Positions 40,747-53,826 of a stretch of 64,000 bases of DNA are shown one piece after another (within the stretch, counting starts at the first letter, position 1; every line of letters begins with the position of its first letter). Source of the DNA: Sitta carolinensis (lineage: Eukaryota > Chordata > Aves > Passeriformes > Sittidae). The DNA lies in NCBI GenBank assembly GCA_032173965.1, contig CM063284.1, positions 135,445,625-135,509,624 of the forward strand, given 5' to 3'. Under the pieces are notes generated by a model that worked only from the letters and a program-made list of their open reading frames with translations, was not told where the DNA came from and did not search any database. The position numbers were made by a program, and so were the translations under genes.

Positions 40747-43700
40747 GGTGATAATACTGAATTCTATGAGATTAGCCAGGTCAGTAAACATATCTAGAAA
40801 GTTCATCACTTTTTTTTTCCCTTTACTGTCTTGTTTGTTACATGACTGTGTACTAATTTAGAACTAGCATGATCTTAAATGTTTTTTCCAGAGAAACAGA
40901 CTGCTACACATAAACAGTTATGATGTTCTCAGAAATAAGCCGAGAGAGGCAGTGCAAGTCAGCAAAGAACTAAAATGTGGGGCAATTCTGATGCAGAGTG
41001 AACCCCAGAATTTCAATTTCTCCTTGAATAAAAAAAGGGTCTTTATTTGAAAAAAAGGGTCACCTTGATCTGCAGGTGAAGCTGAAAGGCAGAGCTTGGG
41101 AGATACAGAGCCCTTGAAACTGCAAAGGCTCAGCTTCAAAACCAAGGCAAAGGAAGGGAAGAGCTTCATCTAACTCTTGTCCATGTTCTACCAACTCCTT
41201 GCTCAGGACAGAGTGCCTGGGCATAATGACTTGATCTTTATTATGAAGCCAATTCCGATGAAAATTGATCATGCTTTAAAAAAAAATAGGATAAAACAGG
41301 GTTAAAATGTGAAGTTTAAGGTTCAATACTTTCTCCAAGATATCTATGAGCATTAACAACCACAAATTATTCTAAATGAAGAGTTAACTTCTAATATTTA
41401 TAGCAAATGGCATAAAAATTCCTTGGCTTTAAAATATGTATCAATGAGTTGATAAGGGAAGACACTGGTGGAAAAGACATTACTGAAGAGATAGTAAGGG
41501 TTGCAAAATATTCCCTGCAATGTTTGTCTTTTGTTGTTGGGAAGAAAGGAAGCCCTAAAATATGAAGGTTTGGAATGTATTAGAGAACAAGTTCTGCACA
41601 TCAACACCATCTTAAATGGATATAAATCAAATGTTTCAAAGCTGTGAGAACTGAAATTCAGGATTTTTTTTCACATGGATGAAAACAAAAGAATCTTCTC
41701 AGCAGTGGAAACCTAAATCTCTAGAAAGAATTAACAAAATGTCCATCTTGCAGGCATCAGGACCAGGAAGGGCAGTAATGACATCATGCAAATATAACAA
41801 AGAAAACCAAAGGGGAATGGTTATGAATTGTTTTGGGCATTCTGAGTTTGATATGATGCTGAGTAGCACTGAGAATGCTGGAAAAGAATTTGAATTTAAC
41901 TTTGAGTGAAGAACTAAACCTGTGAGTCATTGGCATCATCTCCTAGCTGGAAGTTTTTTGCAGAAAGATCCACAGGAGGGGTAAATAGTAGTAGGATTAA
42001 GGGGAGTCCTGTGAGGTGCTTGGGAGGAAGGCATGCAGGTTCTGAAGGGAAACAAAAGCAGCAAATGTTCTTTGCACGTATTGTTAAGCTTTCCTTAAAG
42101 AAATGCTATGAAACACAGCTGACTGTAAATAAGCTATAATATAGTGGTAAAAAAGATGTTTTCCAAGATATAAAGGATGGATCTTAAATAATTTGTTGCA
42201 GTGTTTAGATCAGACTATGAGCAGCAAGGCAATCACTGCTGTCAATCACTCATAATATTTTATATCTCATAGGTTCTCTTCTCTTGGGCTCTTTTTTCAT
42301 TTCTTCTGGTGTCTCACTGTCTCTAAATTATGCTCTTACTTCTTCCACTTAATCTAATCTAGCCTAAGAACACTTTCAAGTAAGTTTAGACAAAGGTTGT
42401 ACAAGTCCCTTAAACCGAGTATGATACTTCAAGAACTTTAACTAGAAAAAAAAGGCATAATTTTTACTCAAGTCTGTAGAACTAAATATAGTATTATAAG
42501 TCAGTAAATGTTTATTAAAATCTATAATAGCTTTATAAATTACACTGGTTTATTCCTTTTTAACTTATGAATATTTCAATAAGTTATTTTGCTTACCATG
42601 GTGGCATTTCCCCATCTCTTTTGCACAGTTCTTCCACCTACTTGAAAAAATTTATCCTGCAAATTACCGACTATGCTGAGCATTGTCATGACTTATTGAG
42701 ACCACATAGTCAGTTGATGCAGAATGAAATGCCAGTTTGCTCTGAAAAATATAACAAATTTGGCATATTCACCATCAGTACTGAATGCTGTAGTTATTTC
42801 ACATGTATTTGCATACCATTAAGTGGTAACAACCTTAAACCCGCCGTTGTTTCCAGCATCTTAAGCTGCAGGAACAGTTGGAATAGACATTCTCAGGTTG
42901 CCCTCTGCTGTTTAAGGTTAAAAAGACAAGGCATGTTTTACAGAGCTGTAAAAAGCAGTTTGGTGGAGGGAGGTAGATTTGGGGCTAGAACAGGAAAAAA
43001 TTAAACTTGCACAGAGGATTTGTATCTTTATATAAAGTCCATCCATTTTAAAATGAATAGACACCCTCTGAAGGGTTCATGAAGGAGAAAATGTAGAAAG
43101 CTAAGAAATGTAACTTTATTTGTGTGATTGCAAAATTTTACTTTTCCTGGACAACCATCAGCTATAGAAACAAATCCTGCAGCTGTAAAACAATTTTCCA
43201 TCAAAGTCAATGCCACAAATCTAATTCTTAGCCGTTTGAACATTCAAAAGAAATTCCTGACTTGAAGTATTTGACCTGAGAATGTGGCAAGAAACACTGA
43301 CTTCTATTACATCTACTTTATAGGTGCACTATAATTTGGTACAATATGTATCAATTTGTAAAATCTAATGGCCGTGCTACCTAAATAATTGAACTAAAGT
43401 GAACCCAGGTTCCTCTTGACCCTCAGCAAAATTCAGTGATTTATTCAAAGGGGGTTTATACTTGCCCAAAGAATCAACTGATCTTTAACATTAACCAGGA
43501 GAAATCAAATTTATTTGGTCCAGAATGAAGAAGAGGGGCTGGGTATGCTTTTTTTTTAACTGGAGCAGAAGGGTAGGGAGGTCCATTGGTTGGCTGTGGC
43601 TGCCAGATGTGGGATAAACCCATTTGCTGCCCCAGCACAATGACTGTGGACATTCAGAACTTGCTACAGTGTCTTCCTTCTGGGAAGAAGAAGGTCTCAA

Positions 43701-45505
43701 ATGAAGGAGGTTTTGTATTCAGTAATGCTCACATGAAAATGAAAATGCTGGTTTTTTCAAGAGCTTTATTTGACATGCTGATTTGCTGATTATATTACTT
43801 GTTTCTTTCATCAGTGATAATATAAACCTGCCTAAGGTTGTTTTTTATTCAGCGAGAAAGTAACAAGAGAAGGCTTAATGTTTATTGGCAATGGAGCACT
43901 AGTGGAAAAAAAACTTTGGATGATTTTGGATGAAATAACTAAAGGAAACATGTTTCTTTAAAAGAGTTTAATTATATTTCAGCTGCTATGAAAAAATCAA
44001 ATTATTGCCACATGGCACCACTACAAAAAACAAGGGGGCAGGAGGAGGCTTGAATGTCTCTCTTGTGCATTTTCTTCATTAGACTCATTTAGGTTTCTTA
44101 CATAGCTCTTTTTCTTGTATTTGTTCTGCATGCCCTTTGGATATCTTTATTACTTCAAATTATAGCTACATCTTGTGACCTTAACTTGAGCTTAACATAG
44201 CTTTTGTCTAAGATTGTGTATGTTTAAGGCCACTACCAATTAACTTCAATATAACATTGAATTCACATCATAAATTCAAGAGAATGTAGTATGTAAAAAG
44301 CTCTCTTTGCCTCTAAAAAAACATTCTGAACTGACCCAGATGTGCAAGAACAATACTTACTGACTACACAGAACAGGTTCTGGGGTCCTTTGATCTTAGC
44401 CTCCCTCTTTCTTGTCTAAACATCTTCAAAAGACTGCCTTTCTGAAATGAGAAGTTCACCCACCCTTATTTGCTGACAGATTGAGCAGTAAGGGCACAAG
44501 GAAGCTCTTCTTATTTTACTGTGTGATTTATTTAAAAAGCAAAGGCAAAAGGTCTGACATGCATAACACTGGGACCCAGGACTCTTCAACACACAGCTCA
44601 GTACTGTATCATGGCAAACTCAGAGGGGTAAATAGCTACAGCTCTACACAACAATTACTTAAGTGAGTCACAGTGCAAAAGTTTTTTCGTTGCACACTAG
44701 GAGTCTAACACAATAAAATTGCAACGTGGACAAATCTAGTCTGAATTGTCCCTGACACTTACAAAAACATGGAACAAAGACAAGTCTTGGAATATAGAGA
44801 AGTTTTTGTTTATTGGAAATGGCAGTATCTCCAGGTTTTATTCAGGCTATTGGAAAATCTGAAGGGAAAAAGTATAAGTATTTGATTTCTTTAGTATTAT
44901 TCATAGAGTAGCTGATACAGACCTCTTGAATAAAACTGTAAATATTCCTTAAGTCTATCAAGAAAATTAAAAACAATTACTTAAGACAATTTCTGCAAAA
45001 CTGACAGAGTAGAAATCAGTAGCAAGACTAAAATATGATCTAGGACCTGACCCTTCAGAACCACTCTATGCACTTCAAAGTGGATGTGGTCATAGTGTTA
45101 CACCGTAAGGCAGTTCAGAGACTCCTTCATGAATACTTTAAAGTGTATTTATTTCTGCCACACCAGCATCCTTGAAATGTTAGAGTCATTATTCCAACAG
45201 ATATTCTATATTTTCAATCACTTTACAAATGAGATGACAGCCACTTTTCCATCTTCCAAGATGAAGGCAAAGGCAATCAGGCAGCTTCTAATCATGTCCT
45301 AGGGATATTGAACAACAGATTAAAGCCATTTAATAATGTTACTCTTCTGACTCTCAGAAAATAAACTAGATATCGTGATAATAGTAGCTCTTAGATAAGT
45401 TTGTGGAAAATTATGCTTCATAGAAGAGAAAATCCATTGATTTATGAAGTTTCAAAATATTGGGACTTCTGAAACAGAACCCTTACACCTAAACACAGAC
45501 TGAAG
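40747..45505. other. Unannotated AT-rich non-coding DNA
   Basis: No gene or recognised mobile element. The 145-codon plus frame at 42567-43004 is the longest non-repeat frame here, but it shows no domain, signal peptide or splice context and is rich in Cys and Ser. Frames at 41679-41909 and 43028-43243 are likewise unrecognised. Confidence 0.55.
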
Positions 45506-45509
45506 TTCA

Positions 45510-45995
45510 TGTCCTTACCAACTCCAAGGGTCATGAGACCACATCTGGAGCACTGACTGGGGGGGGACTCAGCACAAGGACACTGACACTCAGGAGCAAG
45601 GCCAGTGAGGGCACTGGGCCAACAGGACAGACAACAGGGCCCATGAGCAGTGGCTGAGAAACTGGACCTGCTCAGCCTTAAAAGAAGGTGAAAGGAAGAC
45701 CTATTGCTCTCTGCAAGTTCCTGAGTATAGGACTACAATGAAGACAAACTCTTGTAATTGCACAGTGAAAGTGAGTCAACAGACACAAGTTAGGAACATA
45801 GAAAGATCTGCTTTGATATTAGAAAACTTGTTTTTCTACTAACTATTTGGAAAGGTCATCCAGAACGATTGTAGAATCTCCATCTTGGAGATGTTCTGAA
45901 TACAGCCCTGAGAAATCTGGTCTAAATAGAAATGCTTTGAGTATCAGACTGGATGACCTCCAGAGGTCCCTAACACCATAAATTGTGTGATTCAG
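45510..45995 (+). mobile_element. CR1 LINE 3' fragment
   Basis: Plus-strand CR1 3' region. In order it shows the GAGACCACATCTGGAGCACTG block at 45536-45556, a degraded GGAGCAAGGCCAGTGAGGG stretch, CTGGACCTGCTCAGCC, GACCTATTGCTCTCTGCAAG, a degraded antepenultimate segment with TTTGATATTAGAAAACTTG, TAGAATCTCCATCTTGGAGA, GACTGGATGACCTCCAGAGG and GTCCCTAACACC, ending in a TTGTGTGATTCAG terminus near 45995. These match the usual order of the last 500 bp of avian CR1. It is strongly diverged and 5'-truncated. The minus-strand frame 45843-46106 overlaps the repeat and is not a gene. Confidence 0.9.
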
Positions 45996-46339
45996 TGGGT
46001 GATGATCTTCACCCACTATTGTTGTCATAGTCTGAGAACCTAGGTATGTTTCTGTGGATTTGAATCCTAGCCGGTCGGAAAAGTATATTGATTTTAAGAA
46101 TCCCACATACTGGCAAGAGCTCCAACTGCTTTAGTGTTATAGTCAGGAAACACAACCTCAGCTGTTCTAGATAATAAAGAATTAGTTTATACTGATGTAC
46201 AGGCCCAGGAGACACCTTTGCTTTATGGTAACTAAATGAGCAAAATACCTGTCCACAGCCTTTATAAAAGTCTGTGCAAGATCTAAAAAACAATGGTTAC
46301 TCAAAACTCAAGATTTCTTGACTATCCTTTAGATCTTTT

Positions 46340-46475
46340 AAATTCTCCAGTGCCTTACACGAGGATATAGGTTGGTTCTGGATTTCATTTACCGTTCTTG
46401 GGATTCTCCTGCGCAGAGCCTGGATTTGGACTTTATGACCCTTTTGTGTCCCTTCCAACTCAGGATATTGTACAA
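46340..46475 (+). mobile_element. CR1-X-type 3' tail
   Basis: The segment ends with TGTCCCTTCCAACTCAGGAT at 46446-46465 followed by ATTGT. This is the tail seen in CR1-X-type elements and in the SINEs that borrowed it. Upstream, TTCTCCTGCGCAGAGCCTGG and TTGGACTTTATGACCC fit the adjacent part of that tail. No tRNA-like head is visible, so a truncated CR1 is more likely than a SINE. The minus-strand frame at 46297-46536 is an antisense reading of it. Confidence 0.82.
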
Positions 46476-46975
46476 ATGAATTTACCTTCTTTGTTTGAAA
46501 GCTGTTATTGTGGACCAAATGTACAACTCTTTGCATTATTTACTTGAAGTTCTCCTGGCAGTTTTTTTAGTGCCAAAAAGCACTCTCTAAGAAAACATCT
46601 AAGAACAGTTTGAGAATAGCATAGGGAATAGGACAAGGAACATTTAGCTATTTGGATATAAATTGTGCATGACATGTTCCCTAATGTCCTTTTCAAATTG
46701 ACTCTTAGACTCTTATTTCCTTTCATGGATATAGTTTGTCATTATACAAATTATTTACCCATACAAAAAGGAAGAAAACTTGACTGAGTACCTTTTAAGC
46801 TCTACTTATACTTTATCTGTGCCTATCCTTAGGACTTAGAAGAACACTCTAAGGTTACTACACCAACGGAAAATGCCATGGTAAACTACTTACACCATAG
46901 AAATGTTATAAAGGTGCCAGTGCAGAGTGCAGTGCCCACTGCAGCCAACAGAAAGGTTCATACTGAGATTACCAG

Positions 46976-47018
<43 letters not shown>
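46976..47018. repeat. Poly(A) tract, A43
   Basis: The longest homopolymer in the window: A43 between GAGATTACCAG and GTGGGAGG. No retrocopy body is recognised immediately upstream. Confidence 0.97.
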
Positions 47019-47020
<2 letters not shown>

Positions 47021-49828
47021 GGGAGGTATAAATCAACTATACATATAAATAGAAGTCAACAAATAAAATTCAGGAATACAGAAAAGAGTGATAATAGTGA
47101 AACCATGCAGTTAGCTTGGGAAGTTGTCAAAGGCACAGGAGTTGAAATTCCTCAACAAACTTTACTTAAGAGCCAAAGAATGTGTACTTATTTCACTCAT
47201 GATGACAAGTTCAAGGTATCTACACAAAAATAAGATGAGTGCTGAAAGATGAACTGATACAGGCTGTGCATTTCATCTGAGGAGTAGGGATGCTGTTCTT
47301 ACAGAAGGAGAGAATCATTCAGAGCACAAAGTTATTACAGACAGAACAATCACTGCTGTAATGAAATGATGTACAACCAGTCAGAGGCATACAAAAGCTG
47401 TTTCTCTTAGGAGGATAATTAAAGACTATTTCTGTTTTAGAGATGATAATAAAATTGTCTATATTGAGAAACAGCTGAGAATCCCCAAGCACATTATTGC
47501 TGTGTATTTTATCTGAAAGAGGGGAATGCTACAAATAGATACAAGTAGTTCCCATTGCAAAAGTTTATTTTCAACTTGACTTAACACTCAACATCGTCTT
47601 CCTCACTGTATACAGCTGGTGACAATCTTTCTGTATTTACAAACTGTTATTAGTTAAGTTCACTAGGGGACTGAAGTGTTTGAATTGGAGGTATAAGAAA
47701 TTCCAGGAATTCAAGATAAAAGTAAGCACTATTATACACTAAATGTTCATTTATAAACTGCTGGATGGCCTCAGCATTCCATCTGGTTCTCCAAAGGAGG
47801 GCCTGCTATGGGACATTTGGACACAGATACTAGAAAAATTTATGTTTTGATGGAAATAAGAAAGAGTTCTACTTGTCAACAAGAACTTTGGCAGATAAAA
47901 ATGTAACTGTATCTGGAAAAGTTCTAAGAAATTAAAAGTACATAAGAAGTTATAAGGAATTATAATTATCAAAGAACCCTCTAAACTAAAACTACCAGGG
48001 AGGATATGGAGTTAGTAGTGAAGACCTACAGGCAAAATGCACAGGTTTATTGAAATGGGATGTTAAACAACAACTCTAGCACTATCATTTTTATTGTAAG
48101 AATAATTCCTTTTGCTTTAAATTCAGTTTATTCTTAAACTCTAAATAAAAATAATTTCTCATTGCAGTAGGCTTTAGTGCTACAAACTCATTAGAATTTT
48201 TTAAATTAACAGTAGTTCTGTTTTTATGAAATATTTCCACAAAGCATGACTTATTTTACAATTTCCACTCCTCTCTGTCTCCCAGCAACATCTATTTACA
48301 AACATTCACTAAATATTTTGATATAAAAACTACAGATATGCAGGGTAAAAAGGCAATATAAAAAGGAATATTCAACCAGTATCTTCTAGTATATTTGAAT
48401 ATTGAACTAAAAAAATAAAATTATCTTGTCATCTTGAAAAATATTCTAGTCCTCCACTAATGAGACTGGGGATGGATCAAGACTTCCAATATTCTGCTCA
48501 CCATGAAATCTTATAGTATGTCAGACCTTTAATGCTACTTTTCATTTCATATTTTTTGTCACATTCACATACTGTGGAGGAATATAAGAAAGACTTCAGA
48601 TAGATACACAGGAAAAAAAAAAAAGAAAAGACAATATTCCAATGCAGTTTATCTATCTACCTATCTTATGAACCATCTGAGAGCTTGTCTAGATTTCATC
48701 TCTAATCATTAAATTTAAACCCAGAGAGGGGCAGTCACAAACTCTGCCTATGTTGAATACTATACACAGGAGTTTATGCATTAAAGGCCTTTTGTACTTG
48801 GGATGTAAATCCACGCCTAAGTTTAGAGTTTTATTTATGACCTCATTATTTTCCCCCTCATAATAAAATAGAGCTCATTTAGCTGAGCCATAACAGCATC
48901 CCACTTCAGCTAAATGTACTCCTGCAATTAGCAGGAGGAAAATCTAGTACTTAAGGGTAATTGGCAAGATAAAGAAACTCACATGAAGGAATCTCTCTTT
49001 CTTTGCTACTAACTGAAGAAAGTTGCCCAATCTCTTGAGAGACAAATAAAGGTATTTTGGCATTTTATATTAATGTAATAAAAAATACATGGTAAACAAG
49101 CAACAGAAATGTTTTATTTCCTGATCAGGAACAAGTTATGAGACTAAGAGAAGAACACGTGTTAAATCAACCTAGAAAAATGCCATTTCAATAGTATTCA
49201 GTCAGTGCATAGGTATTGAGACATAAATAATAAAATTAGTAAAAATTATAGGCTTAAATCTCATGTGCTCTACTACCTTAACAACAAAAACACCAAACCT
49301 TCTCATTTTTTAACAAATGAAAGCTGGGTCTCTGAAATCATCTCATGCTGAGCAAAAGGAAGCTGAATTTTTTTAAAAAATATCATGGAAATTTTAAAAA
49401 ATTACAAAGACAGAAAGAAAATCTAGGCAATATGCACTCATTAACTACTTAGGCAGCTATTTGCAAAGCATGTTTAAATCTTTGGAGGAGCTACTGGAAA
49501 AATATGCAAAGTATTACTATTAGAAGATGTTAAAACAGATGTTCCCCAACAATTTGTCACAAAAATTTAAAACATTTTATTAAGTTCATTTATTTTTTCA
49601 ACAGTCTTTGAAGTACAGAACAACATTTTTTAAGAGCTGTGATTAATCGTCATACTGTTTTTTTTTGGATTGTTTTGTAAATCAAGTGAGGCTTTTTTCT
49701 GTTCCAGTAATGTGACAGCTTAACTCCTCTCTTATGTCAGAACAAACTGAAAAAAATCCATAAACAGAGAAAAAAACTCTCTTTGGACTTGTAAATCACA
49801 AAGAATACATAGGCATGATGCACATCAG
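47019..49828. other. Unannotated AT-rich non-coding DNA
   Basis: No gene or recognised mobile element. The minus frame 47751-47972 has no domain. The stretch 48770-48970 is moderately complex and could be a conserved non-coding element, but that cannot be judged here. Confidence 0.55.
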
Positions 49829-49856
49829 AAAAAAAAAAAAAAAAAAAAAAAAAAAA
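49829..49856. repeat. Poly(A) tract, A28
   Basis: Uninterrupted A28 between GCACATCAG and CTGTGGGCG. The plus frame 49815-50054 reads Lys residues through it and is an artefact. Confidence 0.97.
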
Positions 49857-50366
49857 CTGTGGGCGATTTCACGCTTATTTTCTGTTCCAAAGCCTGGTGA
49901 CTGGAATTATATTACTTCATTGGAAATAAGGATCTTTCACATAATTTACACAAAACTTACATTTGTGATTATGTGGACATATCTAACTGAATGTGATATG
50001 TGTATAATACATTGTGAATTCATTACCATCTCATCCTTTGTTGGCCACGGGTAATTCCTGGCAATTAACCAACTTTCAGTGGTTTATTGGGCTTGGGGAG
50101 CCAGTCCTCCTGGCATGTCTGAGCCCAGAGGCAGTAGGAGTTTTCTGAACCAGCCACTGGCATCTTGCTGCACCATCCAACTCTGGCCATGTTTATAGCG
50201 CCTGAAACAAATTCCTTCCTCTTGATCATTTGCCTTGATGGTGAACACCAATATGTGATAGATACTATCACTAGAACTAGATGAGGTTTTATTTCATAGA
50301 TTTCCTGATGCCAACAAGGAAAAGTTATTTTTATTGTTATTTAGTTAGTAAATGCCTTGGTTTCCC

Positions 50367-50384
50367 TTTTTTTTTTTTTTTTTT
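50367..50384. repeat. Poly(T) tract, T18
   Basis: Uninterrupted T18 on the plus strand following GGTTTCCC. It is the only T tract of 18 or more bases in the window. Confidence 0.95.
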
Positions 50385-50577
50385 AACATCCAAAATGGCT
50401 TTAACTGTTAAAAATCCCCTTGATTTTTTTTTCCAAAATACTGAGTCTTCAAAATAAACTTTTATATCAATTTGCAGTTGAACTTAGTGTCTCAAAATTG
50501 TCATATATTTTCCACAAACATGATATAAGTATGACATTTATTCACAGAGCTCTAGCTAACAAGGAGTTAAACAGATA

Positions 50578-50692
50578 CAATTAATTATATCTATCAAGTA
50601 TATAATTAATTATATCAATTATATATATATATCAAATATTATAAATAAAATATTATATATCAATTATAATTCATTATATATATCAATTATTA
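50578..50692. repeat. AT-rich low-complexity block
   Basis: About 115 bases of nearly pure A/T with repeated TATATCAATTAT, ATTAATTATAT and ATATTATATATC units. The pattern suggests a short AT minisatellite or slippage-derived sequence. It is easily unwound DNA; no gene is present. Confidence 0.85.
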
Positions 50693-53318
50693 CACTAATA
50701 CTAGTATTACTAAAACCTGTGGTAAATCTAGTGACTTTTCCATCCCCAGTTCCCTTAATTTGTAAAAGAACAAATATTTATTTTCATTAGTAGAATAAAG
50801 CAGCTTAGCCATATCTTGACAGACTTACCTTGAGAGTTTTCTTATCCTTTTGTGAGTCCTCTTTACAATACTTTCCCTAAAGTGTCTGAAGATCATACTG
50901 ACTCCTCTATTGAGCAGGTACCTGTGAGAGTAGAGCAGCAAGTTAGGCTGAAAAATTATCAGAGTTTTTTTCATTCAGCAAAAGTCCCAGGTCCTGAAAA
51001 GTGATGGTAAATCAAATTCTTGGTCTGCTCTTCTGCCAACAGAAGAAAGAGAAGAACACTTTTAATGATTTACTGGTAAGTCAGATAAGGTCACAATATT
51101 AATTAAGAAAATAGTTAACATGTGTGAGTGGCTAATTCAATAACCAGGAATACAGAAAAGCCTGAATAGCTATATTTGCAAAAATATTCATATAGCTGTA
51201 CAAACCTAATATATTTAGGCAGGTACCTATGAAACTGTTAATTGTTCAAAATTGTAAAGTTATGAGAGGGAAAAAGCCTCCAAGTGCATTTCATGCTCAT
51301 GAACTGTTACGAATTCAGAATACACTAATCTGGAAAACATATCTAAGAACCTGAGGGAGTGGCTGGATTCAGGTGTGTCTGCCTTCTATGAAAGTTCACT
51401 GAAGACCCAGAATGTGCTTGGATGCTCTATAGTTCAGCATCCAATGTAAGTTTTAAGGGTGCACTGATACAGGCCCAAAAGGGTTGACTTTACTCTTTCA
51501 ACTGGGGATCCTAAGCCAACTGCTGACAGATAATGCCCTGGAAACTGAGGTGCTTAAACAATGAAACCATATAAGTGATTTTATGAGTAATCATAAAACT
51601 GTTGCTGTGTTTTGCTTCTTCGATTTTACATTTATTTTTCCTATTATTGTATAAAGGATAATTAAAGAATATACATAGGAGAAAAGCGCTAATAAAGCAC
51701 TAATAGAGGTCTTCCCCTGTGTCAATGTAAAATTTATTCTAAATTTTATTCTTTTTTCCTTTGGGGACTAGTTGCCTTCTAAAATACACTTTTCTAAAAA
51801 TTCTGTAAGTGTTTTAAATGAATATTTGCATGCTCCAGTTTTTTCTGTACATCTGGGATCTCTTTAATCAGTCATTTTTTTATGAGACCATGTGGAGAAG
51901 TGATGGTCTTGTTCACACAACATTGCATTGAAAAGAATCCTTATGTTTGCTTCATGAAAGGAATTAAAAGAGCCTAGGGATGCTGAAGTTGGCTTCATGG
52001 TCTGGTTACTTGAGGTTTAACAATCCTTGCTATTCACAGCTGTCAGTGTTGCATGTAAGTGTTATATTCCCCATTGTTTCCCAACTCTTTGTACTTTTTT
52101 GTAAGATTAACACTGTCTAAAGGATTTTGTAAGACATACAGCTGGTAATCAACTGTCTATGATTAAAGAAGTTTGAGTATGTACTGGATATTCTAATGCT
52201 TTTAATTCTTCATTTGCATAAAAATTTGGTTTTATATTTTCCCTAGGAAGTTTAAAACTGTAATGTAAGAAAATAAAAAAGTTTCATTTCCTAATTAAAA
52301 CTTTCCATTCACTTCAATAGTAAATTTGAGCCTGGAACAAGAATTAGCTGTTGCTTAGGGAATGAGGAAACTGCCCAAACAACTCTACCTGTAACTTCAA
52401 AATAAGATCCAATCAGGAAAATTTTGTGCTGTTTCGTAGCTCTGAACATCAACATCACCACTCTATTTCCAAAGACCCAACAGGAAAGGGGAAGATAGAG
52501 GGACCTGCATGAGAAAGAGTGACCAGAGCATAACAGAAACATCAGCAATTTTTCTCTCAGTATCAGTTTGAGGGCAAAAGAGAATTAACAGAAATGTCAA
52601 TGAGCATTCACCAGCAAAATTCTTTCTCTAAATTGTTAAATCTTGTCCTGGGATGGGTGAAAGGATAGATGAATGAGTCGATGGAAGAACAGATAGATGG
52701 GTTTTTCCCTAACAGAAATCTCTAATAGAAATATCAAAAGCCTAGTTAATCTCTAACTCCATGTCAAGTTGAGAAGTGACAACAGCTCTATTTAATGTCC
52801 TCTGTTATCAGAGGAAATTATATAAAATTCTGACAATGAGTTTGAATTGTAGGGTAACAAGTTTTGGAAAAACTTTCTTTCATATTATGCTTGAGAAAAA
52901 CAATGGTTTCGTTTTTTAAAAAAAATTACTCATGTAATGGGGAAGATCATTGCATTTTCACATCAGATTCATATTTTGAATGCTATGACTGCCAATGTTT
53001 GTGGACTCTGAACCATGTGCCTTTTCCCATTTGGGTATTAAGTCATTCACAGAACTCAGCAAAGAAACCCTTTGTAGCAAAATGATAACATATTTTTATA
53101 TTTTCTCCTAAAACTAACAAGAAGAAGTAGGAGGAAAAATTGTGTAACTGTTCCTTTAACCAGTGTGCAGAAAGTCAAATGCTTTCCATTTAATATATGA
53201 CATTTCCAGCTTTTTCCACTGTTGAACAAATTACCTAAAAATAAAAAAGATTTCCTATGAATAACATCTCATTAAAACGAGATCTCCTTGAAAAGTTCTG
53301 CTGGCTTTCACAAATGAG
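50693..53318. other. Unannotated AT-rich non-coding DNA
   Basis: No gene or recognisable mobile element. Minus frame 52309-52548 and plus frame 52864-53085 lack domains. A GATAGATGAATGAGTCGATGG stretch near 52663 is a minor degenerate tetranucleotide repeat. Confidence 0.6.
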
Positions 53319-53342
53319 AAAAAAAAAAAAAAAAAAAAAAAA
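53319..53342. repeat. Poly(A) tract, A24
   Basis: Uninterrupted A24 following CACAAATGAG, grading into GGAAAAGAAAAGAAAA. Confidence 0.97.
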
Positions 53343-53686
53343 GGAAAAGAAAAGAAAATTACCATAGCTGAAGAAAATCCCAAATCAAGAAACAGACCTC
53401 AGCAGACCAACAAGAGATTTGAGTTCTGAAAGTCATCACACCAACAAGGACTCACAAATACCCTCACGTGGAGCAGTCAGAGTACACTGTTGGAAATGGA
53501 TCTTACATCACTCATGCAAGAGCTATATTAAACCAAAAGCATTTACACTGAGGCAGAGACACTAGAAGTGTCACTTTATGCTTTTGTTCATTTGGTGTCC
53601 ACTCTAACATCACCAATTCTCCAGTTATATTATAAGTACAATATCTTTTATGTAAGAATTGGTTTCTCTAACAAGTATTCTGATGT

Positions 53687-53826
53687 AGATTCACAGAACA
53701 ATCTGAGTTGGAAGGGACCCACAAAAATCATCAAATTCAACTCTTAAATGAATGACTCATGCAGGGAACAAGTCCACAGCCTTGGTGCTCTTAGCACCAT
53801 GCTCTAAACAACTGAGCTAATCTCAG
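53687..53826 (-). mobile_element. TguSINE1-like SINE: tRNA-Ile head plus CR1-X tail
   Basis: Read on the minus strand from about 53826, the element begins GATTAGCTCAGTTGTTTAGA (53821-53802), which matches the D-arm and A box of tRNA-Ile. It continues with a TGGTGCTAAGAGCACCAAGG anticodon-arm equivalent and a degraded B box (GGACTTGTTCC where GGTTCGATCC is expected). After about 53755 it turns into a CR1-X-type tail containing TGATGATTTTTGTGGGTCCC-like sequence, CCTTCCAACTCAGATTG and the TTCTGTGAATC terminus near 53690. A tRNA-Ile head on a CR1-X tail is the known architecture of passerine TguSINE1-type SINEs, which depend on CR1 machinery. At about 140 bp it appears nearly full length. The anticodon position and B box are altered, so it is not a functional tRNA gene. 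Confidence 0.87.

Noticed and set aside
42567..43004. 145-codon plus-strand frame as a gene
   Set aside because: No domain, signal or conserved-looking segment; its length is possible by chance among so many frames in 64 kb.
53755..53826. tRNA-Ile gene on the minus strand
   Set aside because: The B box is degraded, the anticodon position is altered, and the tRNA-like part runs directly into a CR1 tail, so it is a SINE head and not a tRNA gene.
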